Counted from the first letter of the stretch, positions 20,239 to 33,383 are shown. The stretch is DNA of 64,000 nucleotides from Streptomyces soli (GCF_003999195.1 NZ_RJVR01000333.1:1-64000), one strand, 5' to 3'. Made by a program: numbers and translations. The notes: generated by a model from the sequence alone, not told the origin.

Positions 20239-20398
20239 TCACTGCTCTTCCCTGGGATACGTGGATCTTTCAGGGAAATGACCCTCAAAGAACACATCAC
20301 GAACACCAGTCACTCTTTCAGGCTGGAAAGATCCTTTGGGGCGGACGTGGGGATGGTCACAGCTCGCTAACGGAATTCTCAGACGGGATTAAACGGCG
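20239..20398 (-). promoter_or_regulatory. MMPL promoter region with inverted repeat
   Basis: Upstream of the MMPL start, GGATCTTTCAGG (from about 20264) is mirrored by CTGGAAAGATCC (about 20324-20335), about 50 bases apart, and CTTTCAGGCTGGAAAG forms a smaller palindrome. These are candidate operator sites. No -35/-10 pair is convincing. Confidence 0.4.
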
Positions 20399-20435
20399 AA
20401 GGGGCGGTTCTCCCGTCACGGGAGAACCGCCCCTT
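20399..20435 (-). terminator. Terminator hairpin after gatB
   Basis: A perfect 17-bp stem, AAGGGGCGGTTCTCCCG (20399-20415) and its complement (20419-20435), with a 3-base loop, 17 bases past the gatB stop. Read on the minus strand it is followed by the mildly T-rich CGCCGTTTAA. Confidence 0.85.
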
Positions 20436-20452
20436 CCTTGCGTACGCGCAGC

Positions 20453-21964
20453 TCAGCCCTGCACGCCGAGCTTCTCCAGGACCAGTTCGCGGACGCGCTT
20501 GGCGTCAGCCTGGCCTCGGGTGATCTTCATGACCGCGCCGATGAGCGCGCCGGCCGCCGCGAGGTTGCCGCCGCGGATCTTGTCGGCGATGGCGCCGTTG
20601 GCCGCGATGGCCTCGTCGACGGCGGCGCCGAGCGCGCCCTCGTCCGAGACGACCTTGAGGCCGCGCTTCTCGACGACGGTGTCCGGGTCGCCCTCGCCTG
20701 CGAGTACGCCCTCGATGACCTGGCGGGCCAGCTTGTCGTTCAGGTCACCGGACGAGACCAGCGCCGAGACCCGGGCGACCTGCGCCGGGGTGATCGGCAG
20801 CTCGGCCAGCTCCACGCCGTCCTCGTTGGAGCGGCGGGCCAGCTCGCCCATCCACCACTTGCGGGCCGACGCCGCGTCCGCCCCGGCCTCGATCGTGGCG
20901 ACGATGAGGTCGATGGCACCGGCGTTGAGAACCGACTGCATCTCGTGGTCGGCGATGCCCCAGTCCTCCTGCAGCCGCTTTCGCCGTACGCTCGGCAGCT
21001 CGGGCAGTCCGGCACGCAGCTCCTCGACCCACTCACGCGCGGGCGCGATCGGGACGAGGTCCGGCTCGGGGAAGTACCGGTAGTCCTCGGCCTCCTCCTT
21101 GATCCGGCCGGGGGTGGTGGAGCCGTCCTCCTCGTGGAAGTGCCGGGTCTCCTGGACGATCGTGCCGCCGGAGGACAGCACCGCCGCGTGGCGCTGGATC
21201 TCGTAGCGGGCGGCGCGCTCGACGCTGCGCAGCGAGTTGACGTTCTTGGTCTCGCTGCGGGTGCCGAGCTTCTTCTCGCCGTGGGGCCGCAGCGACAGGT
21301 TGACGTCGCAGCGCATCTGGCCCATCTCCATACGGGCCTCGGAAACGCCCAGCGCCTTGATCAGCTCACGCAGCTCGGCGACGTACGCCTTCGCCACCTC
21401 CGGCGCCCGCACGCCCGCGCCCTCGATCGGCTTGGTGACGATCTCGATCAGCGGGATGCCGGCCCGGTTGTAGTCCAGGAGGGAGTACGTGGCGCCGTGG
21501 ATACGGCCCGTGGCGCCGCCCACGTGGGTGGACTTGCCGGTGTCCTCCTCCATGTGGGCGCGCTCGATCTGCACCCGGAAGACCTCGCCGTCCTCCAGCG
21601 AGACGTCCAGATAGCCGTTGAAGGCGATCGGCTCGTCGTACTGGGAGGTCTGGAAGTTCTTCGGCATGTCCGGGTAGAAGTAGTTCTTCCTGGCGAAGCG
21701 GCACCACTCGGCGATCTCGCAGTTGAGCGCGAGGCCGATCTTGATGGCCGACTCGACGCCGATCGCGTTGACCACCGGCAGCGCGCCGGGCAGACCCAGG
21801 CAGACAGGGCAGACCTGGCTGTTGGGCTCGGCGCCGAGCGCGGTGGAGCAGCCGCAGAACATCTTGGTCTTGGTGCCGAGTTCGACGTGGACCTCGAGGC
21901 CCATCACCGGGTCGTACGCCTTGAGGGCGTCCTCGTATGACACCAGGTCGTGAGTCACAGTCAT
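20453..21964 (-). CDS. gatB: Asp/Glu-tRNA amidotransferase subunit B
   Basis: The 503-residue subunit that phosphorylates and transamidates Glu-tRNA(Gln) or Asp-tRNA(Asn) in the GatCAB complex. Seen: [20 protein letters not shown], the zinc-site cysteines in [19 protein letters not shown], the [11 protein letters not shown] loop, [14 protein letters not shown], and a C-terminal tRNA-binding GatB/YqeY domain ([20 protein letters not shown]). The ATG start is [13 protein letters not shown]; more upstream codons overlap the preceding small gene. Last gene of the gat cluster, followed by a strong hairpin. Confidence 0.96.
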   Translation of the reverse strand: MTVTHDLVSYEDALKAYDPVMGLEVHVELGTKTKMFCGCSTALGAEPNSQVCPVCLGLPGALPVVNAIGVESAIKIGLALNCEIAEWCRFARKNYFYPDMPKNFQTSQYDEPIAFNGYLDVSLEDGEVFRVQIERAHMEEDTGKSTHVGGATGRIHGATYSLLDYNRAGIPLIEIVTKPIEGAGVRAPEVAKAYVAELRELIKALGVSEARMEMGQMRCDVNLSLRPHGEKKLGTRSETKNVNSLRSVERAARYEIQRHAAVLSSGGTIVQETRHFHEEDGSTTPGRIKEEAEDYRYFPEPDLVPIAPAREWVEELRAGLPELPSVRRKRLQEDWGIADHEMQSVLNAGAIDLIVATIEAGADAASARKWWMGELARRSNEDGVELAELPITPAQVARVSALVSSGDLNDKLARQVIEGVLAGEGDPDTVVEKRGLKVVSDEGALGAAVDEAIAANGAIADKIRGGNLAAAGALIGAVMKITRGQADAKRVRELVLEKLGVQG

Positions 21965-21969
21965 TCCTA

Positions 21970-22209
21970 TCAACCCGCCAGCACGTCGTCGTCGCCCAGC
22001 CGGCGCAGCTCGCGCACCAGCAGCGCGATGCCGGTCGCGATGGCCGCGGCACTGATCACCGCGTCCAGCAGCAGCAGCTTGTCGCTCTCGGCCTTGCCCC
22101 TCTTCACCTGCTTGATGACACCGAGGGTGCCGAAGAGGGTCGTACCGATGGACAGGTAGGTGCCGGGCTTGGACTTCTTGAAGCCCTTGGCCTTTTCGAG
22201 CTTGCTCAC
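21970..22209 (-). CDS. Small conserved membrane protein between gatA and gatB
   Basis: A 79-residue protein starting with GTG inside the gatA stop (GTGA overlap): [20 protein letters not shown], a hydrophobic segment [13 protein letters not shown], charged [16 protein letters not shown] and a second helix [14 protein letters not shown]. It ends 5 bases before gatB. Function is unknown. Its conserved place inside gatCAB in streptomycetes (from memory) and its coupling to gatA suggest a real gene. Confidence 0.75.
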   Translation of the reverse strand: MSKLEKAKGFKKSKPGTYLSIGTTLFGTLGVIKQVKRGKAESDKLLLLDAVISAAAIATGIALLVRELRRLGDDDVLAG

Positions 22210-23699
22210 AGCGTCGGAGCCTCCTCCAGCAACGGGTGCCCCCAGCGTGCGATGAAGCCCGCCTCCACGGCGGCACCGACACGGTAGAGCCGGTCATCGG
22301 CCAGCGCCGGGGCGATGATCTGCAGACCCACCGGCAGACCGTCCTCGGGGGCGAGGCCGCACGGTACGGACATGGCCGAGTTGCCCGCCAGGTTGGCCGG
22401 GATGGTGCACAGGTCGGCGAGGTACATCGCCATCGGGTCGTCCGCCCGCTCCCCGATCGGGAAGGCGGTCGTCGGCGTGGTCGGCGAGATGATCACGTCG
22501 ACCGAACCGAAGGAGCGCTCGAAGTCCCGCGTGATGAGGGTGCGGACCTTCTGGGCGCTGCCGTAGTACGCGTCGTAGTAGCCGGAACTGAGCGCGTACG
22601 TACCGAGCATGATCCGGCGCTTCACCTCGGGGCCGAACCCGGCCTCGCGGGTGAGGGCGGTGACCTCCTCGGCGGAGCGGGTGCCGTCGTCGCCGACCCG
22701 GATGCCGTAGCGCAGGCCGTCGAAACGGGCGAGGTTCGAGGACGCCTCGGACGGGGCGATCAGGTAGTACGCGGCCAGCGCGTACGTGAAGGAGGGGCAG
22801 GAGAGCTCGACGATCTCCGCGCCCAGCTCGCGCAGCAGCTCCACCGCGCCGTTGAACCGCTCGACGACGCCGGCCTGGTAGCCCTCGCCGCTGAACTCCT
22901 TGACGACGCCGACGCGAAGTCCCTTGACATTGCCGTTGCGCGCGGCCTCGACGACCGGCGGTACGGGCGCGTCGATCGAGGTCGAGTCCATCGGGTCGTG
23001 GCCCGCGATGGCCTCGTGGAGCAGCGCCGCGTCCAGCACCGTGCGTGCGCAGGGGCCGCCCTGGTCGAGCGACGAGCTGAACGCCACCATGCCGTACCGG
23101 GACACCGCACCGTACGTCGGCTTCACACCGACGGTGCCGGTGACGGCGGCGGGCTGGCGGATGGAGCCGCCGGTGTCCGTGCCGATCGCCAGCGGTGCCT
23201 GGAAGGACGCCAGGGCGGCGGCACTGCCACCACCGGAGCCGCCGGGGATCCGGGTGAGGTCCCACGGGTTGCCGGTCGGGCCGTAGGCGCTGTTCTCGGT
23301 GGAGGACCCCATGGCGAACTCGTCCATGTTGGTCTTGCCGAGGATCACGATTCCGGCGTTCCGCAGGCGGGTGGTGAGCGTCGCGTCGTACGGCGGGATC
23401 CAGCCGTCGAGGATCTTGCTGCCGACGGTCGTCGGGACGCCCTTCGTGGTGAAGATGTCCTTGAGGGCGAGCGGGACTCCCGCGAGGGGCCCGAGCTTCT
23501 CTCCCGCGGCGCGCTTGTCGTCGACCGCCTTGGCCGCCTTGAGGGCGCCCTCGGTGTCGACGTGCAGGAAGGCGTGCACCTTCTCGTCGACTGCGCCGAT
23601 GCGATCCAGGTGCGCCTGGGTCACCTCGACAGCGGATGCCTCGCCGGACGCGATGGTCGCGGCGGTCTCGGCTGCGTTGAGCCTGGTGAGATCGGTCAT
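22206..23699 (-). CDS. gatA: Asp/Glu-tRNA amidotransferase subunit A
   Basis: The 497-residue glutaminase subunit. The amidase signature is complete: the catalytic Lys in [14 protein letters not shown], the Gly/Ser stretch [14 protein letters not shown], and the nucleophile Ser in [13 protein letters not shown]. It releases ammonia from glutamine for transfer to GatB. It follows gatC by 5 bases and overlaps the next small gene by a GTGA junction. Confidence 0.96.
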   Translation of the reverse strand: MTDLTRLNAAETAATIASGEASAVEVTQAHLDRIGAVDEKVHAFLHVDTEGALKAAKAVDDKRAAGEKLGPLAGVPLALKDIFTTKGVPTTVGSKILDGWIPPYDATLTTRLRNAGIVILGKTNMDEFAMGSSTENSAYGPTGNPWDLTRIPGGSGGGSAAALASFQAPLAIGTDTGGSIRQPAAVTGTVGVKPTYGAVSRYGMVAFSSSLDQGGPCARTVLDAALLHEAIAGHDPMDSTSIDAPVPPVVEAARNGNVKGLRVGVVKEFSGEGYQAGVVERFNGAVELLRELGAEIVELSCPSFTYALAAYYLIAPSEASSNLARFDGLRYGIRVGDDGTRSAEEVTALTREAGFGPEVKRRIMLGTYALSSGYYDAYYGSAQKVRTLITRDFERSFGSVDVIISPTTPTTAFPIGERADDPMAMYLADLCTIPANLAGNSAMSVPCGLAPEDGLPVGLQIIAPALADDRLYRVGAAVEAGFIARWGHPLLEEAPTL

Positions 23700-23704
23700 C
23701 GTGA

Positions 23705-24001
23705 TCAGTCCTCCCCCAGGATCTGCGGCACCTTGAAGCGCTGCTGCTCCTGGGCCGGGGCGCCGGACAGCGCCTCCGCCGGGGTCAGGCTCGGCCTGAC
23801 CTCGTCAGGGCGCATGACATTGGTCAGCGGCAGCGGATGGGAGGTCGGGGGTACGTCCTCGCCGGCCACCTCGGAGACGCGGGCTACCGCGCCGATGATC
23901 TCGTCCAGCTGCGAGGCGAAGTGATCGAGCTCTTCGTCCTTCAGCTCAAGACGCGACAGCCGGCCGAGGTGGGCGACCTCCTCGCGCGTGATGCCAGGCA
24001 T
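23705..24001 (-). CDS. gatC: Asp/Glu-tRNA amidotransferase subunit C
   Basis: A 98-residue stabilising subunit with the standard pattern: [38 protein letters not shown], then [20 protein letters not shown] and the C-terminal [10 protein letters not shown]. First gene of gatC-gatA-(small gene)-gatB. The ATG (MPGITREE) was chosen because upstream sequence is intergenic repeat. Confidence 0.95.
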   Translation of the reverse strand: MPGITREEVAHLGRLSRLELKDEELDHFASQLDEIIGAVARVSEVAGEDVPPTSHPLPLTNVMRPDEVRPSLTPAEALSGAPAQEQQRFKVPQILGED

Positions 24002-24368
24002 GCAGCGATCCTCTGGGGGTGAGTTTGGTGTTTTCGGACCAATCCTATGGGGGCGGGCCCCCACGGAGCGAAACGCTTTGCGGCTTCGCCTCCGCCGCGG
24101 GTCGGGTACGCCCGGCCTGCGGCCGGACGTGGGGTTCCCACCCTCCCTTCGCTCGCCCGTGCGGCTCTGTTCTTCGGCTGACGGTGGCCGAGCGCCGAAG
24201 GCTGCACGGAGTGAGCGCCGCCGGCGATGCTTCACCCCCACAGGCGCCACAGAAAGCCAACCACCTAGCCGCATGGGCGAGCGAAGCGAGATGGGGGCCC
24301 CGGCCGAAGGCTGGGGGAGGGTGGGAGACACCGCCCGGCCGCCAGGCCTGGGGCACCCGGAGCGCAGC
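24002..24368. repeat. Intergenic region between rmdB-like gene and gatC with dispersed repeats
   Basis: No credible gene; long frames on both strands are artefacts of GC bias. 24280-24360 (gcgagcgaagcgagatgggg ... ccggccgaaggctgggggag) shares blocks with 33490-33570 in inverse orientation. The AT-richer part nearest gatC (ttttcggaccaatcctatg, 24033-24051) is the likely gatC promoter zone. Confidence 0.55.
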
Positions 24369-26495
24369 TCAGCCGACGTCCGGTACGGCCTGCGCCGCAG
24401 GCGCGGGCGCAGGCGCGGGCGCGGCCTCGAGCTCCCTGGGGCGGTGCCACCCCGTACGGCCACGAAGCCGCAGCCAGGCCGTGGTCTCCTCGGGTGGCAT
24501 CGCGGCAGCGACCAGCCAGCCCTGGATGGCGTCGCAGCCGAGGTCCCGGAGCCGCTCCCACGTCTCGTCGTCCTCGACGCCCTCGGCCACCACGAACAGC
24601 CCGAGTGAGTGCGCGAGGTCGATCGTGCAGCGCACGATCTCCGCGTCCTCCGCATCGACGACGAGCCGGGCCACGAACGACCGGTCGATCTTGAGCTCGC
24701 TCACCGGCAGCCGCCGCAGATGCACCAGAGACGAATACCCCGTGCCGAAGTCGTCCAGCGACATCTTCACGCCGTGCCCGGTCAGCCCGGCGAGGGTGTC
24801 GGCGGCCCGCTGCGGGTCCTCGAGGAGTACGTGTTCCGTTATCTCCAGCTGCAGCGCCCCCGGCGGGACCCCGTGCCGGGCGAGCCGCGCGGCCACGGCG
24901 CCGGCGAAGCCGGGCGAGTGCACGTCGCGCGGCGAGACATTGACGGCGACCGGCACCTCGAGCCCCATGGCCCGCCAGCGGGCGATCTGGCCGAGGGCCT
25001 TCTCCAGGACGTACTCGGTGAGCTGCGGCATGAGCCCGGAGGTCTCGGCGATGGCGATGAAGTCCTCGGGACTGACCCGGCCGCGCTCGGGGTGGACCCA
25101 CCGGACGAGGGCTTCCAGCCCGGCTACCTGGCCGTCGAAGCGGACTTTGGGCTGGTAGTGCAATTCGACGTCGCCGGCGTCCAGCGCGCGGCGCAGGTCG
25201 CCGAGGAGGCCCAGCCGGTCGGGGGTGTTGCCGTCGCGCTTGGCCTCGTAGACCTCGACGCCGCTGCGGTCAAGTTTCGCCTGGTACATCGCGACGTCGG
25301 CGCGCTGCAGCAAGCCCTCCGCGTCGCCGGCGTGGTCCGGATAGACGGCGACCCCGGCGCTCGCTTCGAGGACCAGGGTCAGACCGTCAAGGCTTAAAGG
25401 CGAGCTCAGCGCGGCCACCAGCGTCCGTGCGATCCGCTGGGCCCGGGTCGGCGAGTCGCAGGTCGGCAACAGCACCGCGAACTCGTCGCCGCCGAGCCGC
25501 GCGGCCTCGGCGCCCCTTGGGAGGGCGAGCCGGAGGCGGTCCGCGATCTGCAGCAGCAGCCGGTCGCCGGCCAGGTGCCCGAGCGTGTCGTTGACGGAGC
25601 GGAACTTGTCCAGGTCGATCAGCACCAACGCTGTCCGGTCGCCGTTACGCTCCGCGTCGTCCAGGGCACTCCAGGCGCGCTCCAGCAGCCACTGACGGTT
25701 CGGCAGCCCGGTGAGCGGATCCCGCAACTGTTCCTCGGCCCGGGCGTGCGCGATCCAGAGCGTGGAGTCCAGCGCGATGAGCGGCACCGCGAAGAGCGGG
25801 AGCAGTACGGGGAGTTGTACGGCGACGACGATGATGAGCGGCGAGATGCCGAGCAGCGCGACGCCGACGAGCCCCTGCCGGATCAGTGCCGTACGGGCCA
25901 CCGTGGGGAGGCCGCCGTCGCGTGGGACGATGGCATACCACAGAAGGGTGCGGGTCGCAGCGAGGTAGGCGAGCGCGGAGATGATGACAGCCGGTACGGC
26001 GGCCATCCCCCAAGTGGAGGGGTACCAGGGCTGCTCGGCCGAGGGATGGGTGCCGAAGGCGGCCAGTCCCAGCGAGGCCGCGCCGATGCCGAGGATGTCG
26101 ACGGCGCCGTGCAGCAGGGCCTGCCGCCAGCGGTGCCGGCGGGCGCAGCCGACGAGTACGACGACGGCGAGGCTGACCAGGACGGCGGGCACCCAGCCGT
26201 AGAGCAGCAGCATGGCCAGGGTGAGCGAGGCGCCGGATCCGGTGCCGCCCCACCAGCGGTCGCGGCCCATGGCGACGAGGTGGCCGACGATGATGCCGGT
26301 CAGGACGGCGAAGGCCCAGCCCACGGTGGAGCCGGGGAAGAGCGCGTCGCCGTCCAGTTGTATCCGGGCGACGCCGATGCCGAGTGCCAGCCCGGCGGCG
26401 CCGACGACCGCGTACCTCAGTGCTGCCGATGGCAGCGCCGGCGCGGCTGACTGACTCAGCCGTCGCGCCGGTCCGGCGCTGTCCGTCGGTTCCAT
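24369..26495 (-). CDS. rmdB: Membrane GGDEF-EAL protein, predicted c-di-GMP phosphodiesterase (RmdB-like)
   Basis: A 708-residue protein directly upstream of gatC and downstream of ligA, the position I remember for rmdB (SCO5495). Residues about 20-215 hold some seven hydrophobic helices; GGDEF (335-339, [11 protein letters not shown]) is intact but the RxxD inhibitory site is not; the EAL domain is complete: LEALVRW (E461), [43 protein letters not shown] and the GCDAIQG glutamine. I infer net c-di-GMP hydrolysis. The ATG (MEPTDSAG) follows GAGAGGGA. It adjoins no dedicated partner. Confidence 0.85.
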   Translation of the reverse strand: MEPTDSAGPARRLSQSAAPALPSAALRYAVVGAAGLALGIGVARIQLDGDALFPGSTVGWAFAVLTGIIVGHLVAMGRDRWWGGTGSGASLTLAMLLLYGWVPAVLVSLAVVVLVGCARRHRWRQALLHGAVDILGIGAASLGLAAFGTHPSAEQPWYPSTWGMAAVPAVIISALAYLAATRTLLWYAIVPRDGGLPTVARTALIRQGLVGVALLGISPLIIVVAVQLPVLLPLFAVPLIALDSTLWIAHARAEEQLRDPLTGLPNRQWLLERAWSALDDAERNGDRTALVLIDLDKFRSVNDTLGHLAGDRLLLQIADRLRLALPRGAEAARLGGDEFAVLLPTCDSPTRAQRIARTLVAALSSPLSLDGLTLVLEASAGVAVYPDHAGDAEGLLQRADVAMYQAKLDRSGVEVYEAKRDGNTPDRLGLLGDLRRALDAGDVELHYQPKVRFDGQVAGLEALVRWVHPERGRVSPEDFIAIAETSGLMPQLTEYVLEKALGQIARWRAMGLEVPVAVNVSPRDVHSPGFAGAVAARLARHGVPPGALQLEITEHVLLEDPQRAADTLAGLTGHGVKMSLDDFGTGYSSLVHLRRLPVSELKIDRSFVARLVVDAEDAEIVRCTIDLAHSLGLFVVAEGVEDDETWERLRDLGCDAIQGWLVAAAMPPEETTAWLRLRGRTGWHRPRELEAAPAPAPAPAAQAVPDVG

Positions 26496-26677
26496 GCCCG
26501 TCCCTCTCGCAGCCCGTGCCGGTTGATCAATCACGCCTTTGGTCCACGGGATGGAGGCGCGCTTCTCAACAGTAGGCCGGATAGGGCTGCCACGGGCGCC
26601 GATCGGCTGCTGTTGCCCGAATGCGACCTGGCCGCACGCATCCTGGTGACATCGGCCGAACGGGTGATGACGTGCCG

Positions 26678-29874
<3,197 letters not shown>

Positions 29875-29896
29875 GCACGAAGCGTACGAGACCCGC

Positions 29897-30586
29897 CTAA
29901 CGTCCCGGTCGCACCGTGAGGTCGTAGATCTCCGCATCGCGCGGCAGATCGATCGCCGTGAGGATGGTCGTCGCCACCGACGCCGGGTCGATCCAGCGCG
30001 CGGCGTCGTACTCCTTGCCTTCGTGCCGATGCACCTTGGCCTGCATCGGCGTCGCCGTCCGGCCCGGGTAGACCGAGGTGACGCGGACGCCGTTGCCGTG
30101 CTCCTCCAGGCGCAGCGCGTCGGCGAGCCCCTTCAGCGCGTGCTTGCTGGCGGCGTACGCGCCCCACTCGGCGTGCGCGTTCAGGCCCGCGCCGGAGTTG
30201 ACGAAGACGATATGGCCGCGCGCCAGCCGCAGTTGGGGCAGCACGAGCCGGGTCAGCTCGGCGGGGGCGACCAGATTGGCCGCCAGCGTCTGCTGCCAGA
30301 TCTTCGGGGTGAGGTCGCCGATCGCGCCCAGCTCGACGATGCCCGCGATGTGGTGCAGCGAGTCCAGCCGCTCCGGCAGCTCCTGGTGCGACAGCGCCCA
30401 GGACAGCCGCTCCGGCGCGGCCAGGTCCCCGACCAGCGTACGAGCCCCGGGGAAGGCCTCCGCCAGCTCTTTCGCCCGCCCCGCGTCACGCGCCAGCAGC
30501 CACAGCTCGTCGCCCCGCTCGATGAGGCGCCGCGCGACAGCGGCGCCGATGCCGGAACCGGCGCCGGTGATCAGATGAGTCGCCAT
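29897..30586 (-). CDS. SDR family oxidoreductase
   Basis: A 229-residue classical short-chain dehydrogenase. Cofactor motif LITGAGSGIGAAVARR; HIAGIVELGAIG corresponds to the NAG loop; catalytic Ser in VFVNSGAG and YAASKHALK with the Tyr-x3-Lys pair. The substrate is unknown. An in-frame ATG nine bases upstream is an alternative start. It lies 22 bases downstream of the LOG-like gene, so the two form a unit ending before the MetE-like gene. Confidence 0.88.
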   Translation of the reverse strand: MATHLITGAGSGIGAAVARRLIERGDELWLLARDAGRAKELAEAFPGARTLVGDLAAPERLSWALSHQELPERLDSLHHIAGIVELGAIGDLTPKIWQQTLAANLVAPAELTRLVLPQLRLARGHIVFVNSGAGLNAHAEWGAYAASKHALKGLADALRLEEHGNGVRVTSVYPGRTATPMQAKVHRHEGKEYDAARWIDPASVATTILTAIDLPRDAEIYDLTVRPGR

Positions 30587-30608
30587 GCCGACCATGATCC
30601 CATCCCCG

Positions 30609-31148
30609 TCACCGGATGCCGACGGCCTCCTCCAGATACGCCAGCGCCGACGCGCCGTCCTCGGCGAAGAGCACGAGTTCGGTCAGCGGCAGCGGCAGGA
30701 AGCCCTCGTCCTCCATCCGCAGGAACTGCTGCTTCAGCCCGTCGTAGAAGCCCGCCGTGTTGAGCAGCACGACCGGCTTGGCGTGCAGGCCGTGCTTCTT
30801 CAGCTCCAGGATCTCCGTCGCCTCGTCCAGCGTCCCCGTACCGCCCACCATGATCACCACCGCGTCGGAGCGCGCCAGCAACTGCGCCTTGCGCTCGGCG
30901 AGGTCGCCGGCGATCAGCATCTCGTCGGCGTTCGTACGCGCCTTGGCGGCCAGGAACCCCACGGAGACCCCGACCAGCCTGCCGCCGTTCTCCTGCACGC
31001 CGTCGGCCACGACCTTCATCAGGCCCACGTCCGAGCCGCCCCACACCAGGGTGTGGCCGCCCTTCCCCACCAGCTCGGCGAATTCACGGGCGGGGCCGGT
31101 GTAGCGCTCGTCCAGGTCGGCGGCGGAGAGGAAGACGCAGATATTCAT
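30609..31148 (-). CDS. LOG-family (TIGR00730-type) nucleotide phosphoribohydrolase-like protein
   Basis: A 179-residue Rossmann protein. It begins MNICVFLSAADLDERY and has VWGGSDVGLMKVVADG and the LOG motif VGGTGTLDEATEIL with the catalytic glutamate (usual form PGGxGTxxE; the Pro is Val here). Relatives release cytokinin-type bases from nucleotide monophosphates or act in nucleotide salvage. It overlaps nothing and is 22 bases upstream of the SDR gene. Confidence 0.85.
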   Translation of the reverse strand: MNICVFLSAADLDERYTGPAREFAELVGKGGHTLVWGGSDVGLMKVVADGVQENGGRLVGVSVGFLAAKARTNADEMLIAGDLAERKAQLLARSDAVVIMVGGTGTLDEATEILELKKHGLHAKPVVLLNTAGFYDGLKQQFLRMEDEGFLPLPLTELVLFAEDGASALAYLEEAVGIR

Positions 31149-31210
31149 GGACGCGAGCCTACGACCGCGTGCGGGCAGCGGTCCCTACGATTTGCGGCAT
31201 CGTCGGGACC

Positions 31211-31558
31211 TCACAATGCCAGATGCCGCCGCAGTGCGACATCGAGCCGAACCATCACGTCAGCCGGTAGGGATCCGACACGGCGGAGTAGACGCTCGAC
31301 TGCTACAGCACGGACCTGTTCGCCCTGGGCCTTTGAATCCTTGGGCAGACCACACGCCTCAGCTTCGAGCAGTACTTGGAATGGGAAGACCCTGCTCGTA
31401 TTGGACGTCACCGGAACCACCGTCAACACCCCGCGACCGGCGCGCTCGGCCGATCGATTGGCCGCGTCGTTCGAGACGATGACGGCGGGCCGTGCCTTGC
31501 TCGCCTCGCTGCCGCGCACCGGTTCCAGATCGACCAGATAGATGTCACCGCGCCGCAT
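31211..31558 (-). CDS. MazF/PemK-type toxin
   Basis: A 115-residue protein with the MazF fold: RRGDIYLVDLEPVRGSEASK, RPAVIVSNDAANR, LTVVPVTSNTSRVFPFQVLL and EQVRAVAVERLLRRVGSL. These match the conserved strand-1 arginine, the R-P-[AV]-[VL]-[IV]-[VL]-S-N segment and the Q-[IV]-R-[AT] motif of endoribonuclease toxins. Its ATG lies 14 bases inside the antitoxin gene, the normal antitoxin-first order with translational coupling. Confidence 0.9.
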   Translation of the reverse strand: MRRGDIYLVDLEPVRGSEASKARPAVIVSNDAANRSAERAGRGVLTVVPVTSNTSRVFPFQVLLEAEACGLPKDSKAQGEQVRAVAVERLLRRVGSLPADVMVRLDVALRRHLAL

Positions 31559-31775
31559 CGGTAATCCCGTCGGCCGTGGTCTGCTCCCACAGGCGAGCGT
31601 CGTCGCTGCTGTCCCATTCCTCCCAGGCGGCGGCGTACTCCTCTTCCATCTGCGAGGCGCGCAACAGCTCGATCGCAGCGTGTATGACGGCCGAGCGCGA
31701 CTCGGCGATGTTCTTGGCCGCGTACTCATCGACGAAGGCGATGTCCGTTTCCGGCAGGCTAACACTAATCTTCAT
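31545..31775 (-). CDS. Ribbon-helix-helix antitoxin of the MazF-type module
   Basis: A 76-residue protein: MKISVSLPETDIAFVDEYA is the beta strand and first helix of a ribbon-helix-helix DNA-binding domain, followed by SRSAVIHAAIELLRASQ; the acidic tail (EEEYAAAWEEWDSSDDARLW) is the usual toxin-binding segment. It should repress its own promoter, which lies in the AT-rich 31776-31800 (cccaaaatgctactccctatg). It overlaps the toxin gene by 14 bases. Confidence 0.88.
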   Translation of the reverse strand: MKISVSLPETDIAFVDEYAAKNIAESRSAVIHAAIELLRASQMEEEYAAAWEEWDSSDDARLWEQTTADGITDAAR

Positions 31776-31852
31776 ACCCAAAATGCTACTCCCTATGCCC
31801 CAAGCTCGGCTACCCATGGTAGGAAGGCAAGGGGCACTCGCGGCGCATCCCC

Positions 31853-32091
31853 TAGTCCCCGGCGTCGACCGGCTCCGTTCCGTCGGCGGAGCGAAGGGCC
31901 AGCAGGCAGGAGGCGATGGCGGCAGTGCCGCAGACGATGTACCCAAGGGAGTAGCCGTGGCCGAAGGCTTGAAGGGCGAGGGATGAGGCGTGGCCGGGCG
32001 GGGAGGCGGCGGGGACGGAGTTGACGGCGAGGGGGCCGCCTTCGTGGGCGACCTCGGTGGCGGCGGCTTTGACCTGGGCGGTGAGGTCGGA
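31853..32091 (-). pseudogene. C-terminal relic of an MFS (DHA2-type) transporter
   Basis: In one frame, from SDLTAQVKAAATEVAHEGG through SVPAASPPGHASSLALQAFG and YSLGYIVCGTAAIASCLLAL to a stop at 31853, the sequence reads as the last outer loop and final helix of a drug:proton antiporter. There is no start and no upstream part; the fragment is cut off 30 bases before the TnpB-element end at 32122. Confidence 0.75.
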
Positions 32092-32121
32092 GCTTGGTGT
32101 GTGTTGAACTCGGAACTGAGC

Positions 32122-32155
32122 TTGACGTCCTCCCCGGCCTGAAGGGGCGGGGTTT
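32122..32155 (-). mobile_element. Solo right end of a TnpB (IS200/IS605-type) element
   Basis: TTGAC followed by GTCCTCCCCGGCCTGAAGGG and GCGGGG reproduces the boundary seen at 16026-16060: TTGAC, then a GC hairpin with a CCT-A/GA-AGG loop. On the minus strand it reads as the typical element end, CCGGGGAGGACGTCAAG. No tnpB coding sequence remains next to it. Confidence 0.65.
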
Positions 32156-32213
32156 GCGGCGAAGAGTCAGCTGATCAGCGACTGCGGCCGGGCCGCCTGC
32201 TGACCGGGTGACG

Positions 32214-33383
32214 TCAAGCGGTGGCGCGCGCCTGCGTACGGCGTTCCGTCGTCGCGATCGTGGCCGAGCCGACGACGCGGGTGCCGTCGTAGAGGACGAC
32301 CGCCTGGCCGGGCGCGATCCCGCGCACCGGCTCGCCCGTGAAGCGGACCCACAGCTCCTGGGTGTCGGGGTCCAGCTCCACGGTCACCGGTACGTCCGCG
32401 CCGTGCGCGCGCAGCTGGGCGGTGTACGTCGCCGGGACCCCGGCGGCGGGCGGCGTGCCGCACCAGCGAGGGCGGATGGCGGTCAGGGCGGTGACGTCCA
32501 GGGCGTCGGCCGGGCCGACCGTAACGGTGTTGTTCACCGGCGAGATGTCCAGGACGTAGCGCGGCTTCCCGTCGGCGGCCGGCACCCCGAGGCGCAGCCC
32601 CTTGCGCTGACCTACGGTGTACCCGTAGGCGCCGGTGTGGGTGCCGAGCTTCGTACCGTCCTCGTCGAGGATGTCCCCCTCAGCAGTGCCCAGTCGCTTG
32701 GCCAGGAAGCCCTGGGTGTCCCCGTCCGCGATGAAGCAGATGTCATGGCTGTCCGGCTTCTTCGCCACTGACAGCCTCCGGGCCGCCGCCTCCGCGCGGA
32801 TCTCCTCCTTGGTGGTGAGCGTGTCACCCAGCGGGAAGAGCGCGTGCGCCAGCTGCCGCTCGTCCAGCACCCCGAGGACGTACGACTGATCCTTCGCGGT
32901 ATCGCTCGCCCGGTGCAGCTCGCGACTGCCGTCCTGGTTGACCACGATCGTGGCGTAATGGCCCGTGCACACGGCGTCGAAGCCGAGTGCAAGGGCCTTG
33001 TCGAGCAGCGCGGCGAACTTGATCTTCTCATTGCAGCGCAGGCAGGGGTTCGGCGTACGGCCCTCCGCGTACTCCGCGAAGAAGTCCTCGACCACGTCCT
33101 CCCGGAAGCGGTCCGCCAGGTCCCACACGTAGAACGGGATACCGATCACGTCGGCCGCGCGGCGTGCGTCGTGGCTGTCCTCGATCGTGCAGCACCCGCG
33201 TGCGCCGGTACGGAACGATTTCGGGTTCGCGGAGAGCGCGAGGTGCACGCCCGTCACGTCATGGCCTGCCTCCGCCGCGCGTGCCGCGGCCACGGCGGAG
33301 TCCACGCCGCCGCTCATCGCTGCCAGCACGCGGAGGCGGCGGCCGTCGCCGGGGTTCGTGGGTGCACCGGGGAAGTCAGTCAT
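32214..33383 (-). CDS. mnmA: tRNA-specific 2-thiouridylase
   Basis: A 389-residue enzyme that thiolates U34 of Lys, Glu and Gln tRNAs. PP-loop [16 protein letters not shown]; catalytic cysteines in [15 protein letters not shown] and [15 protein letters not shown]; the [12 protein letters not shown] loop and the C-terminal beta-barrel ([19 protein letters not shown]). ATG start MTDFPGAP. Sulfur would come from the cysteine desulfurase encoded just upstream in the same direction, 520 bases away. Confidence 0.95.
   Translation of the reverse strand: MTDFPGAPTNPGDGRRLRVLAAMSGGVDSAVAAARAAEAGHDVTGVHLALSANPKSFRTGARGCCTIEDSHDARRAADVIGIPFYVWDLADRFREDVVEDFFAEYAEGRTPNPCLRCNEKIKFAALLDKALALGFDAVCTGHYATIVVNQDGSRELHRASDTAKDQSYVLGVLDERQLAHALFPLGDTLTTKEEIRAEAAARRLSVAKKPDSHDICFIADGDTQGFLAKRLGTAEGDILDEDGTKLGTHTGAYGYTVGQRKGLRLGVPAADGKPRYVLDISPVNNTVTVGPADALDVTALTAIRPRWCGTPPAAGVPATYTAQLRAHGADVPVTVELDPDTQELWVRFTGEPVRGIAPGQAVVLYDGTRVVGSATIATTERRTQARATA

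Noticed and set aside
18175-20370. A 731-codon plus-strand frame over the MMPL transporter
   Set aside because: Low-complexity Gly/Arg/His/Asp translation typical of antisense frames in GC-rich genes; the minus-strand MMPL is complete.
24019-24368. Long plus and minus frames in the gatC-rmdB gap
   Set aside because: Translations resemble spurious proteins predicted from streptomycete intergenic repeats; no start signal.
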